DNA from: Prochilodus magdalenae
Lineage: Eukaryota; Chordata; Actinopteri; Characiformes; Prochilodontidae
Length of the DNA stretch: 64,000 bases
NCBI GenBank assembly: GCA_024036415.1
Contig: JAMWET010005000.1
Location: 113,501-177,500, forward strand
Direction: 5' to 3'
Within the stretch, counting starts at the first letter, position 1. Each line of letters opens with the position of its first letter. The notes under the pieces are model-generated. The model saw nothing but the letters and a program-made list of their open reading frames with translations, was not told the origin of the DNA and did not search any database. Positions 50,675 through 62,752 of this stretch are shown here, piece by piece. A program made the position numbers and the translations under genes.

Positions 50675-52039
50675 CCTGCTCAGTCGCTGGCCTGCACCTC
50701 TAATATGGTTCTACTTGCCTATTCCTCCTGCTGCGTTCAGGTGTTTTGAGGTTCCACGTGTGGCTCATGCCTGTCACCGTTCCGCCCCCTTCCACCTCTG
50801 CTGTTTCTGCTCTATCTCTCTGTAACTGAGCCAGCTTGTGCTTTCTGCCGTTTGTGCCGATGTGGCTTTGTCTTCAGTCTCTTTTCTGACTCCGCTATTC
50901 TGAGATACGCTGTGTGTCATGGATTATCCTGGCTGAATTTGTCCCCAGAGAGACTTGCTGGCAGAAATCCATCCTGTCTTTGTTTCTAGGTTCTGTGGGG
51001 CACCACTCAGCTGCATGAATGCACGAATAAGAGGCTTCTCTCGATTCCTGCACGTCTATTAATCTTCTTCCAGCATAGCTTCATACCCATCTGACTCATA
51101 TTAAATGTTCAGTACAGTCTCAGTTCTCACTGTGATGAGAAATTCTTCAACTTCAGCAGCTGTAAACTTCACATTCTGTCTTAATCCGGAAGGATTTTCA
51201 ACGGACCTGGTAAGTTTATAGTGATTTTCTGAGCCTCTGTTAATTAATACATTCAAACACAGCATGTAGACAGACATACCAATCCACCTGTTACACACTC
51301 AATATCTCAATCCTTCTCATTGGCTCATACAGAGACTCTCCTCCAGGGGGAGACAACAGTCCAGAGCAGGGAGATCTCAGGCTCTGAGTGATAGCAGTAA
51401 ATGGAGAAACTACCAGAGAACTCAGAATAAAAATAAGAGTAAATAATCTGTACCTTACACTGACTTATAGAATCACGACAGCTTGGAACCTTCATGCTTT
51501 AAGGACTTTTAACTCCTCTTCTTAGAACCAGACTCAGAATCGGACCTGTCTGGCCAGGTATGTTCACACATACAAGCATTTTACAAATGCTACACACATG
51601 CACTGCACCATACCTACCTGAAAACCTTACATTGTGCAGAGTTATTTTTATTTAACTAAAAAGAACACTGAGGGTAAGATTCACATCTTAAAGGGAGTTA
51701 AAAAAGTAAATAAATGGAATGTAATCTGTTAGAAAACAGCACGTAATAGAGAAGACAACATGAGCAATCTGACTATAAACTCCAACAAGATAAAAGAACT
51801 GGAAATGATAAACCCATTTATATTAAAGTGCTGAGTGCAGCAGCTGGGATGTAGAGGCTGGTTCAGGCTTATGAAAGTGGAGTAGAAGAAGAACCAGTCT
51901 GCCACATTAAGTACAGATGGAGTGCTGTGTTATACTGTTACTAAGATAAGATGCATAAGAAGTGGAATACAGCAGAACAGGAAGTGAGGAAATGCCCTGA
52001 GTATGAATATGTTTATGTAGTTTAATATGAATATGAAGG
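50675..52039. other. Intergenic, no gene seen
   Basis: Unremarkable AT-moderate sequence with short frames only. Confidence 0.4.
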
Positions 52040-52860
52040 ATATGGATTTGTTCAGCTGTTCATGAGTGTGATGGCATGTTGGCAGAAGCTTCTCTGTAGC
52101 CTGGTTGTCTTGATCCTCGTTTGGCTAAAGCGCCGGCCTGAGGGAAGACGCTGGAGCAGGTGATGGCCAGGGTGTGATGGGTCAGTGATGATCTTCCTGG
52201 TTCTGGAAGTGTGCAGATCCAGCAGAGTGGGTAGTTTGACTCCAGTGGTCTTCTTTGCAGACCCTATGATGCGCTGCAGTCTGTGGGGGTCCTGTATGGT
52301 TCTGTGCTGCTCAACACTGTGATGGGCGAGGTGATGACGGATTCCATGGTGGCGGTGTAGAACTGTACCATCAGCTCCTGGGACAGGTTGAACTTCCTCA
52401 GCTGCAGCCGGAAGTACATCCTCTGTTGGGCTTTCTTTATGATGCGACTGACATTGCAATCCCATTTCAGGTCGTTCATGGCTGACAACCCAGGAACCCA
52501 TCGCGGTTCTGTCCAGGATGGTGAGTCCTGAAACAGTTGGCGGGCTTCCCTTGAGGTCCACTGTCCTCTCTACTCTTTTCAAGGACTACCTGATCAACCG
52601 TCCATCTGTAAGAAACATCCAATATCTGCAAACTTCCATGGAGGTACAGTCGTTCATGTGCAGTGAAGCAAGTGGATGAAAACCAGTCTCTCAAAGGATT
52701 TCATGACTAAAGAGGTCAGTGTGAAGGGTCTGCGGTTGTTCAGTCCTGTGGTGGTTATCTTTTGGGGATGGAATTTACTGTGGAGCGTTTTAAGCATGCT
52801 GTTCACATGACAGCTTAACGAAAACCCTAGGGTCTTTTCACACGCATGTTTTTGGTGCAT
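52040..52860 (-). mobile_element. LINE reverse transcriptase relic
   Basis: Minus-strand pieces in different frames read GLNNRRPFTLTSLVMKSFER (about 52690-52750), KKAQQRMYFRLQLRKFNLSQ (about 52385-52445) and HPGHHLLQRLPSGRRF (about 52110-52160). Their order is that of an L2/Rex1-like reverse transcriptase. Frameshifts, and loss of the central catalytic part between about 52600 and 52680, make it a dead copy. Confidence 0.75.
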
Positions 52861-52890
52861 GAAGGTTCAGTTTGCATGCAGTCTGAACAC

Positions 52891-53115
52891 AGCCTCAGTC
52901 TACTCACATCCCAACCCAATCTGCTGATGTCACAGCCTCAGTCTACTCCCACCACAGCCCAGTTTACTCATGTCACCTCAGTCTACTCACATTACAGGTC
53001 TAGTCTACTGATGTCACATCTCAGTCTACTGACATCACACACCAGTCTACTGATTTACCACCTCAATCTACTCCCACCAAACCCCAATCTACTGATGTCA
53101 CACCTCAGTCTATCT
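52891..53115. repeat. Degenerate tandem repeat (CTCAGTCTACT units)
   Basis: About eight to nine imperfect units of roughly 25-30 bp of the type CACCTCAGTCTACTGATGTCA follow one another. Spacing varies. Confidence 0.8.
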
Positions 53116-53429
53116 CTATTTAGTTCAAAAAAGCAAATGTAAAGGTACTTATACAGCTTATGTTTGAGGGTATACTGAATCATGTTTGAACAAAGTAACA
53201 ATTTTGAACAGGTATCATCAAAATGTGTGCAAGGTTCAATTTCTAATATGTCTATAGTATAATAATACAGTTCACTGTGTGTTTAACAGTTACATTAACT
53301 ACAATAACACTCATGACAATAATATTGTGCCGATAAAGTACTGAACATAGTAGCTTAGCATTTATTATTTAGCGTTTAGCTCCACACCTGAGTTCTGCAG
53401 GTCATTGTTACTGAGGTCCGACTCGTTCA

Positions 53430-54440
53430 GGAAGGATGTTACTACTTTCAAAAATGGCCTTTATTTCAAAGATTACACAAAGCTAGTCTACAGGGGGACA
53501 ACACACAAATTGTACAGTATAATAAATTGAGTTTGTGGTTCTTGCTAACCTGGAACTTCAGTTTAGGATGTTTGTAGTTTCAAAACTAATCCCAGATTTT
53601 CCCAGGTATTTTCTCCAAGATTATGAAAAGCTAGTCTGCAGAGGGAGAGCAGAGCATATTGTACAGTGTAGTCAATTGAGTTTAAAGGTCTTGCTGACAT
53701 GAGCATCTGCAGTCTACAGAGTGAACTCTGCAGTGTAAAAAAGGGCAGCTCCACTCCTAAATTGTTCAAGTCATTGTTTACGGAGGTCCAGTTCCTTTAC
53801 AGAGGATGTTTCCAGTTTCATAACTGATCCCAGATTTTCCCAGGTATTTTTTTCCAAGATAGCACACAGCCAGTCTTCAGAGGGAGGACACAGCAGATTG
53901 TACACCAGAGTTAATTGAGATTGTAATTTTTGTTGACCTGAGAATCTCTAGTTTACAGTATGAACTCCTCGGTCCAGCAGAGAGAGGCTTCTCTCCTGAA
54001 TCGTTCATGTCATTGTTACTGTGGTCCAGTTCCTTTTCTCTTAGGGAGGGTGTTTCTAGTTTTAAAACTGATCCCAGATTTTCACAGATCTTTTTTCTGA
54101 GATTACACAAAGCCAGTCTGCAGAGGAAGAACACAACAGATTGTACAGTATAGTCAGCTGAGTTTGTAGTTCTTGCTAATCTGAGAATCTACAGTGTGAA
54201 CTTCTCAGTCCAGCAGAGAGCATCTCCACTCCTCAATGCAGTTCATTGTTACCAGATTTTCACAGATCTTTTTTCCCAAAACTACACAAAGCCAGACTGC
54301 AGCAGAGCAGACAACAGAATGTGCTGCATGGTCAGTTGAGCTTGTAGTTCTTGCTAACCTGAGAGTATCTCTATTTTACAGTGTGAACTCAGATAGAGGC
54401 AGAGAGCAGCTCCAAACCTGAATCCTGCAGGCCATTTTAC
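53430..54440. repeat. Long-period degenerate tandem repeat (about 150-245 bp)
   Basis: The word ACACAAAGCCAGTCTGCAGAG or variants recurs near 53470, 53620, 53856, 54101 and 54278, each time preceded by CCCAGATTTTC and followed by TTGTACAGT and GAGTTTGTAGTTCTTGCT. Spacing runs from about 150 to 245 bp, so units have internal deletions. No coding frame persists through the units. Confidence 0.85.
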
Positions 54441-54574
54441 TGTGCATTGGAAGGAAAGGTGACTGATGATGTTGTTGATGCTGATCTGCTGTGATTCTAA
54501 AGCATAATCATCTCTAGGGCCTTGGTGAGGCCACAGGTCAGAGGATAATGTCCAGACTGGTGACTTAAATAACC

Positions 54575-54835
54575 CCTGCAGAAGAGCATCTCTGAACACA
54601 CAACATGTTGAACCTTGAAGCAGGTGGGCTGCAGCAGCAGAAGACCACACTGGGGTCCACCTCTGTCAGCTAAGAATGGTAACTAAGGCCACAATTTGCG
54701 TGGGCTCACCAAGTCTGGACAATGATGAGATCTCCACAGTCACCAAGTCCTCTCCACCAAGTACTGTAGAGCACCTTTAGGATGTGGTAGAACATGAGAG
54801 TCCTGAGAATCATGGATGTGCAGCCAACACACAAG
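54575..54835 (+). mobile_element. Heavily deleted Tc1-like transposase relic
   Basis: Fragments such as CAGCTAAGAATGGTAACTAA, GGGCTCACCAAGTCTGGACA and CACCTTTAGGATGTGGTAGA are in the order found in a common fish Tc1 transposase gene, but hundreds of bases between them are lost. No ends are recognised. Confidence 0.55.
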
Positions 54836-55054
54836 TAAATAACAAATAAGTAATTGCTTACATAATACGTGCAATAAGAAGTCTTACGTTACTACACCAT
54901 GTTTTCATTGTTGTAAAAACAGATACTCTCTGGAGGATTTTAACTAGAAATTATGATGAAATGGCAAAATTTTGAAGTGCTTTAGTTTAATTTTTCAAAA
55001 ACAGTTTCTCTGTAGGTGCTCAAAAAGGGTTAAAAATCATGCAGAAAAGATACA

Positions 55055-55275
55055 GCTCCATACCGAGACGTCTGGCGTGTTGGGTTAGCAAACACGGCGG
55101 CCCGACGCCATACTGAGAGACAGACTTCTGTATGTGTAGCTCAATAAATATTGATCATATCAGTCTAAATTTATCACCAGTTATTGATCCTGGTCACCTT
55201 TATCCTCCTTCCCCACACACCTGCACTCCCACACCTCCTTCTTGGTGCGGCTGTTCATTTGATGATGACTGTATT
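55055..55275 (+). mobile_element. 3' end fragment of the Tc1 family seen in gene 2
   Basis: The 220 bp are almost identical to 15403-15624, covering the last transposase codons, the ATATTGATCATATCAG segment and a decayed right end (TTTGATGATGACTGTA). The left boundary is abrupt, at CAGCTCCATACCG. Confidence 0.85.
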
Positions 55276-58200
55276 ATTTGTTTAACTCACATTCATGTTC
55301 TCCCAAAATGATTCGAGCTCAACCAGGACTGACGCCGTTCCTGCCTATGACCCCATGTCCTGATAAGGCATGAAAACAAGTGTGTGAGGCTCAGGCTGGT
55401 GTGAGTTAATTTAGAGCCTGTGGCCTTCTAACAGCTGAGCGGATGCTGAAGGTGACTCGGGTCTGACAGGCTGAAAGTGCATATGAGAGGGTCAGGCAGT
55501 GTCCTCTGGGCCTGCAGGTGATGTAATCCATCCTGATCAGCTGCTGCTGTCCCACCTGAGGCACCTGAACGCTGACCTTGACCCAGGTGCACCTGCAGTG
55601 CAGTTGGATAGAGGCTAATCAGGGTTGCTTCACATCCTTTTATATTAACAACCCCTTACACAACTAGGGCGCCATGTGGCACTGACCATTAGCGTTAGCA
55701 CATCTATGTTGTTGGTATGTTGAGCTGAACCTGGCGCACACTGACCTTGCTTTAAGGCTGAATAGATTGGATGTAGCATTTGTAGCTAGCTTTAAAGGAA
55801 CAGTGGAGGATCTTCTTCTACAACCCAAATGTAGACAGCAATCAGCTGTGACGTGTAGATAGGGTCTTCGGCATGGCACTGGATCTATAAAGCTGATGTG
55901 TCTAGAGTGTGATGGAGGTTTACACGGCACTGATTGACATCATGTTTTTATTTACTATTTCTATAGCTAATAATGGAGCTAAATGGTAGAAATGTTCAGC
56001 TTGAGAGCAATGTAGATTTAGTCTAAAGCTATCTATGCATGAGGTAGAATATGATAGCATAATTAGCCTACTCACAGTTTGAGCTGTGAGGCTAATGTAG
56101 TAATGGAATAAAAATTTGCTTGCCAATTAGCATTATGCTATGTCACTCTATGTTTGTAGGTAACAGTGTGTGATGCGGTGTCTGAAACCACACCATCATC
56201 ATCAAAACAAGAGATTAGGGATTACTGAAGACCTCTACATGGAGAGATGCAGTTAGCATCATGCTAATTGGTGGAGTAGAAGCTTACATTAACTGTTAAC
56301 TACATTAGCCGTGATAAACTAAAGATGCTAACCTGCCTGTAAGTGATTCAGTTCCTCTAGTTTGGATTCGGGATCCTGAGGGAGATGTGTTACTATAGAT
56401 GGCCACTAGATGCCAGTACGTTCATTAGTTAGATCCAAAGACTCACAGAGTGTCATCACAGTGGATGTAGTTTCACTTCTAATGGTTCATGTTTCAGTGT
56501 TCAAACCATAAAGAAGGAATAAGGCCAATAATGTTTCTGGTAGTTTATCATTCTATATTATATTTTATATTCTATTCTGTGGTGTGTTGGTGTATATTAC
56601 CCCAGCCCCAATAATTATATCCTTGACCAACAGAAGATTCTGGTTCTGAATATCAGTTTTATTTAGCATTAGCCTCCCTAGCTTTACAGATTTTGAGCTG
56701 GATGTTTTTTACTGCTGTATAAAACTTTTATTTTGTCAGATGGTGGATCATTCACCATCAGGGAGTCAGCACTTTGCCTCCCGTTTGGAAGGTGGGGTTG
56801 TATCAGCCTTTGCTGCTCGGTATGTATAAATCTCTATGAAAAATAAAACCCTGCCGGCGCTCTGCTCTGAATTTGCTCCGCTCATGGATTATGTTATTCT
56901 CAGACGTGTCGTCCTGATATTACCCAACGTTTCAGCATGAAATTGAAGCACTTCAGCACAAAGGCTGCAGACTAAAGCTTGATTGACACAATGACACACT
57001 CCACTTCACTTACCCAGCACATTCCACTCTCTCTTAATTACCCGGCCTGAGAAATACCCCACACTCCAACCGCACGACACGGCCGAGCTGTGCTCACGAG
57101 CGTCCCCACCACCAGGACACAACCTTAAACATTACACATGATTCAAACGTGTAATGCTTATTTTATTTATTGGACATGAAAACATTGTCTCCGGGTTCAA
57201 TAGGTCAGGATTAACCTGAAAGATTTTAGTTTAGTTTTAACAGTTCTCCTGACCAGAAGGTCAATCAGTAAATATATGCTTTTATTGCCATAACTTCCTT
57301 TACACAGTCTCCAGTCTGGGTGACTGTATGTATTAATATTAATAATGATATCTCCGAAATGACGCTTAACCTGAGACTGAACTAAAACACTTTATACTTA
57401 ATACAAGTCTATATAATACTCTTTAGCCTTCTGCTAATGTACTGTAGTCCATGTTTATAGATACCAGTAAACCATACTGCATCAGAAACCTTAAGTCTGT
57501 TATAGAACACTTATAGAATAATGATAACATATAAACGAGTAGTGCAGAAATAGAGTCGTATGTTTGTTCTGTTTGTAATTAGCATTAGGTTTATATTATG
57601 TGATGTAATAACATAAATGGAGCCCAGTTTAAAAGTGATTTTGTTTAAAGTAATTACTTTAATAACATTTTTTTGACATTTAACTTTTCATTACATTGGT
57701 AACATTAGCTAACCTTAACTAGATTAAAAATATGTATATCTTAGTGACTGAAAACATAAATAAAATCTCACATCTCCATGTTTATAATGTTTCTAGTTTA
57801 ATCATGATCTGAAAGTTAATTAAGAGTCTTTATACGTACGATGAAAGACCTTAAAGAAATGGACCCTAGTTGCTTCTATGAAAGTTTGGTTCTATTAAAC
57901 TACATTAAAAATAAAATATATTTTTCTATCTCCTGTAAAATAATTTTTTTGGAGATGCAGTTTGTTTCTTGTCTTTGTTTCTTGTCTCTAAACCTCTTCT
58001 TTTTATAATAATAATAATATAATAATAATAATAATAATAATAATGATAATTGTTTTTGTTAGAATTAGTAGTAAACAATGATTAGACTAAATTTCTACTA
58101 TATCTGATTATAATAATATTAAGATTTTTTCAGACGTTTCTAAACATTCTCACTAGTTTTGAAGGTATGGATGCAGTGATAGAGTACATTAGCAGATGAA

Positions 58201-60935
58201 GGTACTTCTTGTAATAATAACGCAGGTAATACTAGAAATAATAAAAACAAGTTCATGCCCTGCCAGTGGAATGAGACACATCTGTATGATCAAACAATTA
58301 CTAAAACAGGTATTCAGGAAATAATGGATCCGACTCTTCCAACGGTATCATAATGATACATATTCAACACTCAGACGATCTCAAAGCTGTAGGATATTAT
58401 ATTCTATGAGGGTCGTACGGTCGAGCTAACTAGCTTTGCTTTCTAAACAGCCCTGCTTGTGTGTTACTGGGTAACGCTGCTAACGTTAATGCTGGCCTTG
58501 GTATCCGTGACGTCCTCGTATGTAGATATCTCCTTTCCCCATGTGCATTTTACACAACTAACAAAATACATGATCAATGAAACACACACTATCCTAATGT
58601 CCTTCGCCACACGGGGCAGCACTAATGAAGCTGATCAGCCCCCACCCCGGCAGCTTCACAGGTGCAGCGCAGTGTCCCTGAGCACCCACCCCAGCAGCTG
58701 CACACTCGTGATGTAATGTCATGTAGGCAGCCGGCTCATAAGGCCTTGTAGCTCCGCTGTAGTGCTGCTCATGCATGCAGTTGACCATCATTAATCCAGG
58801 TAGCCCCACAGCTGCATTGCAGCATCATGCAGCAGCTGGAACGTAGCTTCAGACAGGTGCGATACTCCGTCACTCAAGCGGTCAGGAAGTCTCTAAGCTA
58901 CGGATGGAATCGCTGAATCACTATCACAGTGGATAGGATGGGCCTGATCAGGCATGCTTTGAGCAGCTTGCTAATTGGTAGCTAAGAGCTTCCTTCGTTA
59001 GCCTTTTATCTCCGATGCTAGCACTAAAGAAACTTCGGGCACTGAACACGTTTTGGTTGATTGACCACAGTTTTGGGAAAGAGACACAGGAGAGGAGTGG
59101 GGTGCATGAAGGACTTCTTGAATAAGCCTGTACTGGTGGTGATGTCCCTCTCATCCTCAAGCGTAAATGAATATTCGAGGAAAATAACGAGGGTTATGAT
59201 TTTTTTTGCTGTGAGTAAATTGCAGCCTAATTCAAACCATGCAGGATGCAGGCCCTGTTAGTGACTGTGTAATTGTACGTTAAAGAGATCAGGACGGAAT
59301 TAAAGGGGACTTTAACTGCAATAGGATTTCTGCAGGCCCCTATTAAGCTCATTAATTTATAGATCTAATTAAATCCGGAAATGCAGCAATGCGGAAAAGT
59401 AACCGGCTACAGGCTAATCTGGGCTGGGTGGTGCTGCGTAACGAGGAGTGGGGGATTAACTTGGAGAAAGAGAGCCACCGTGGATGAAATGATCCTCTAT
59501 TTGGCTCAGGGTGGAATAGGGCCTGGAAAAAAATCAATAATAATATCTCCCGATTTACAGTCATCAAGGTTTACTTCTCTTTCCAAAGGGTTCTCATCAA
59601 AGTCCCCGAAGAGCAGCAGCCTGTGTGAAGAATCGATACAACAACGCTGCTGTGGTTTTGCTTAATGCGCCGGGCCCTCGGCGGCGTGCGCGGGTGTGGG
59701 TGCGCCTGCGCAGGCCTCGGTGCCGTATATGAAAGTGGCTTTGTTTCATTAGGAATGGGAGCAGGGCGCAGTAGGGATGCAGGATTTTCCATCACTTTCA
59801 GGCTCCCTCATTCCAGAAGACGTGAACTGATTATTCTTCCACGGAGCGCTCTGTGCTGCTGCACGGAGGTAATGAAGAATCCCTCTTCATTTAGCCCCTG
59901 TTACTGGGACGGGGTGGGGTAGGGATGGAGCGCATGTGGACGGAGGAAGAGGAGGAGCCATGAGAAGGCTTATACCAGTCCACAAGTTAAAGCGATCGTT
60001 TGAGAAAACAATCCCACTCCTGCAGTTTACACGCCTACACAGCCAGACGAGACGTGTTTGGTGTCTGAGGTTGGCTACGTTAGCTTTAGCGCTGGAGCTA
60101 CAAGGGCTAGTGAATGATTCAGATGTTTGTCAGAAGGCTACTCATAACTTAACGCTTTACTTTAGAATTAAACTGAACACAACAAACTATAAAAGAGCAC
60201 TCATGGAATTATACAGTCCACCTTAAAACCCTCCCAGAAACCTTTACTGTTTATCTTTATTTATATTTATTAAATAATTATGTTTAATATTACATATGAA
60301 CTGTCTCTTTAATTCAGCCGCTAACGTGGTCCTGAATTTAGAAGCTCTCTCTGCTACAGCCACTGGTCTGCAAGCTGGCCGCCCAGCTGACTGCCCCACT
60401 GAGCTCCACTCAGGCTCTCCGAGGAGTGTTAAGTGAAGGCAGCGTTGTGGAGAGTCCGTGCTAACCTCGGCCCAGATTACGCTCGAACTCTGGCACAGTC
60501 AAACTTCTGTTACCAGAGAAGCTGAGAAGTTCAGAATCGTGAATACACACTCAGTAACGCTGTAGGCTGCTGTTCCAGAGGTGACATGACACCTACTTAA
60601 ACCTGCCATGACAGCTGACATCACTCTGCATAATGTTTATAAATGTTTAATACAGTCTTCCAGTAAACAGGCTAGTTCAGCTAGCGCTGGTAAACATGGC
60701 TGTAAATGTAACCCGTGTAGAGAACCACTTCTCCTGGAGTAACCAGCTATAACCGTTTATGTAGGGTTATGTCAGAAGTCATTATAGGTTCATACAGGTA
60801 CCATATAGCCTTATAAACAAACCCTACATGTTATAAAGTATTAGAGTATTATAGTGTTATTACAGTGTTATTACAGTGTGTCCAGAATTATCAACAGAGC
60901 TGTGGAGGGGTACAATGTCAAAGAGAAAGCTAGAA
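55276..60935. other. AT-rich intergenic DNA, no gene seen
   Basis: Over 5.6 kb I find no supportable exon. Frames at 58459 (85 codons, hydrophobic start), 59665 and 59936 are open but have no recognised domain or splice context. A GC- and CpG-rich patch at about 59665-59730 stands out from the AT-rich surroundings. An imperfect CTCF-like core (CCACTAGATGCCAG) lies at 56403-56416. Confidence 0.4.
58004..58046. repeat. AAT microsatellite
   Basis: A run of ATA/AAT trinucleotides with one or two interruptions in AT-rich DNA. Confidence 0.9.
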
Positions 60936-61690
60936 TATCTGGAATGACGTTCTAATGAAATTAACATCTGGAATGAAGTTCTACTAAATTAACACCTGGA
61001 ATGAAGTTCTACTAAATTAACACCTGGAATGAAGTTCTACTAAATTAACACCTGGAATGAAGTTCTGATCAAACTAACATCTGGAATAAAGTTCTAATAA
61101 AATTAACATCTGTAATGAGGTTCTTATAAAATTAACATCTGGAATAAAGTTCTTATGAAACTAACACCTTGAATGAAGTTCTAATAAAACTAACATCTGG
61201 AATGAAGTTCTAATAAAATTAACATCTGAAATTGAGTTCTAATAACATTAACATCTGGAATAAAGTTCTTATGAAACTAACACCTTGAATGAAGTTCTAA
61301 TAAAACTAACATCTGGAATGAAGTTCTAATAAAATTAACATCTGTAATGAGGTTCTTATAAAATTAACATCTGGAATAAAGTTCTTATGAAACTAACACC
61401 TTGAATGAAGTTCTAATAAAACTAACATCTGGAATGAAGTTCTAATAAAATTAACATCTGAAATTGAGTTCTAATAACATTAACATCTGGAATAGAGTTC
61501 TAATAAAATTAACATCTGGAATGGGCTTCTAATGAAATTAACATCTGGAATGAAGAATAAAGTTAACATCTGAAATGAAGTTTTAATAAAATTAACATCT
61601 GGAATGAATTTCTAATAATATAAACATCTGGAATGGAGTTCTAATAATATAAACATGTGGAATGGAGTTCTAATGAAATTACTATTGGGA
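60936..61690. repeat. 29-bp minisatellite, about 25 units
   Basis: Units of the type AATTAACATCTGGAATGAAG followed by TTCTAATAA. A block of about five units with CACCTTGAATGAAG and CTGAAATTGAG variants recurs around 61140-61250, 61270 and 61390-61480, which shows multi-unit duplication. Confidence 0.93.
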
Positions 61691-62514
61691 GTTCTGGATC
61701 AGTCAGTAGAATGACCTCACTGACCTTTTGGTAAAACGTATCCAGCCCAGGTCCAGTTTAAGACGATCAGTGATGCGAGTTCTGCTGTTACACTGCTCCT
61801 CCCACCTGTTTCCCGTTGGTTCGCTCTTCCTCACCTGCTCAGGTGTGAAGATAAAGACAGTCGGCTGTGGCATGTACAGTGTCAGACAGGTAACATCTGC
61901 TTCTACATTAGTCACCCCACATCCACAGCAGGACTGGCATTTAGCTCAGGAATCACCAGGCGTGATTCACACTCTCCACCGCAGCCACGCTCTACCTGCT
62001 GATCTGAAGGAGTGGCGGGAGTGAAGTCGGGACTTACTGAGTCACTCCCCGTACACTGAGGCATGGTAATGAACAGTCTGAGTCAGAAAGCTGATCTCTG
62101 CTTAATGTCAGAAGCTCTAAATATCAAACCGCGCTCATTACTGCAGACATGGTGCGGCTGTACCGGTGGGCATTCGTGGGCATTTAGTGTTTGTGAGGAC
62201 GTTCGGCTCTTCTACAGGGAGAACGGGTGTTTGGTTTTTCTAAAAAAAAAAATCAGGAATTTTCCCCAGAGGAGCTGATCAATTCATCGGTCCCCAATCC
62301 CCAATCTCTGCCTCTTTACATTATGGAGGTGGCGCTGCACGAGGATGATGGGGCTATAAATCCCTGTGGGGTGTGAGTGACGGGATCATAGATTGGGAAG
62401 AGGTGCTACAGTGCAGGGAATGTCTCGTTCCATGTGTGGAAAATGGCTCCAGAGCAGATGGTAATGATTGGCTAAAAGGAGGGACGGCATGTGGGTGTGG
62501 CCAAAGCCCATAGT

Positions 62515-62655
62515 GTGAAGGAAGTAGCTGAATCTGCAGGTGTATGGAAGCGTACGGTCATACGGGTCTACCAGCAGTGGATACAATCCCAGCCTACAGG
62601 GAATTCTCCTCGGAACTGTACCAGGGAAGGCAACCACCAAATCTGGACCACCTGA
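62515..62655 (+). pseudogene. Tc1/mariner transposase N-terminal (helix-turn-helix) fragment
   Basis: The frame reads KEVAESAGVWKRTVIRVYQQ, then WIQSQPTGNSPRNC and a stop. This matches the DNA-binding start of Tc1-like transposases. The catalytic domain is absent. Confidence 0.6.
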
Positions 62656-62712
62656 CCAAGTCTTTGATGTAAGAGAGTCTGAACACTGGGATTCATTTTG
62701 TCAGGTAAGCTA

Positions 62713-62752
62713 ATATATATATATATATATATGTATGTATATATGTATATAT
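62713..62752. repeat. TA/GTATA microsatellite
   Basis: A short TA run with ATGTATG interruptions. Confidence 0.9.

Noticed and set aside
58459..58716. 85-codon frame with a signal-peptide-like start
   Set aside because: Hydrophobic N-terminus only by chance as far as can be seen. No domain, no neighbouring exon and no conservation evidence.
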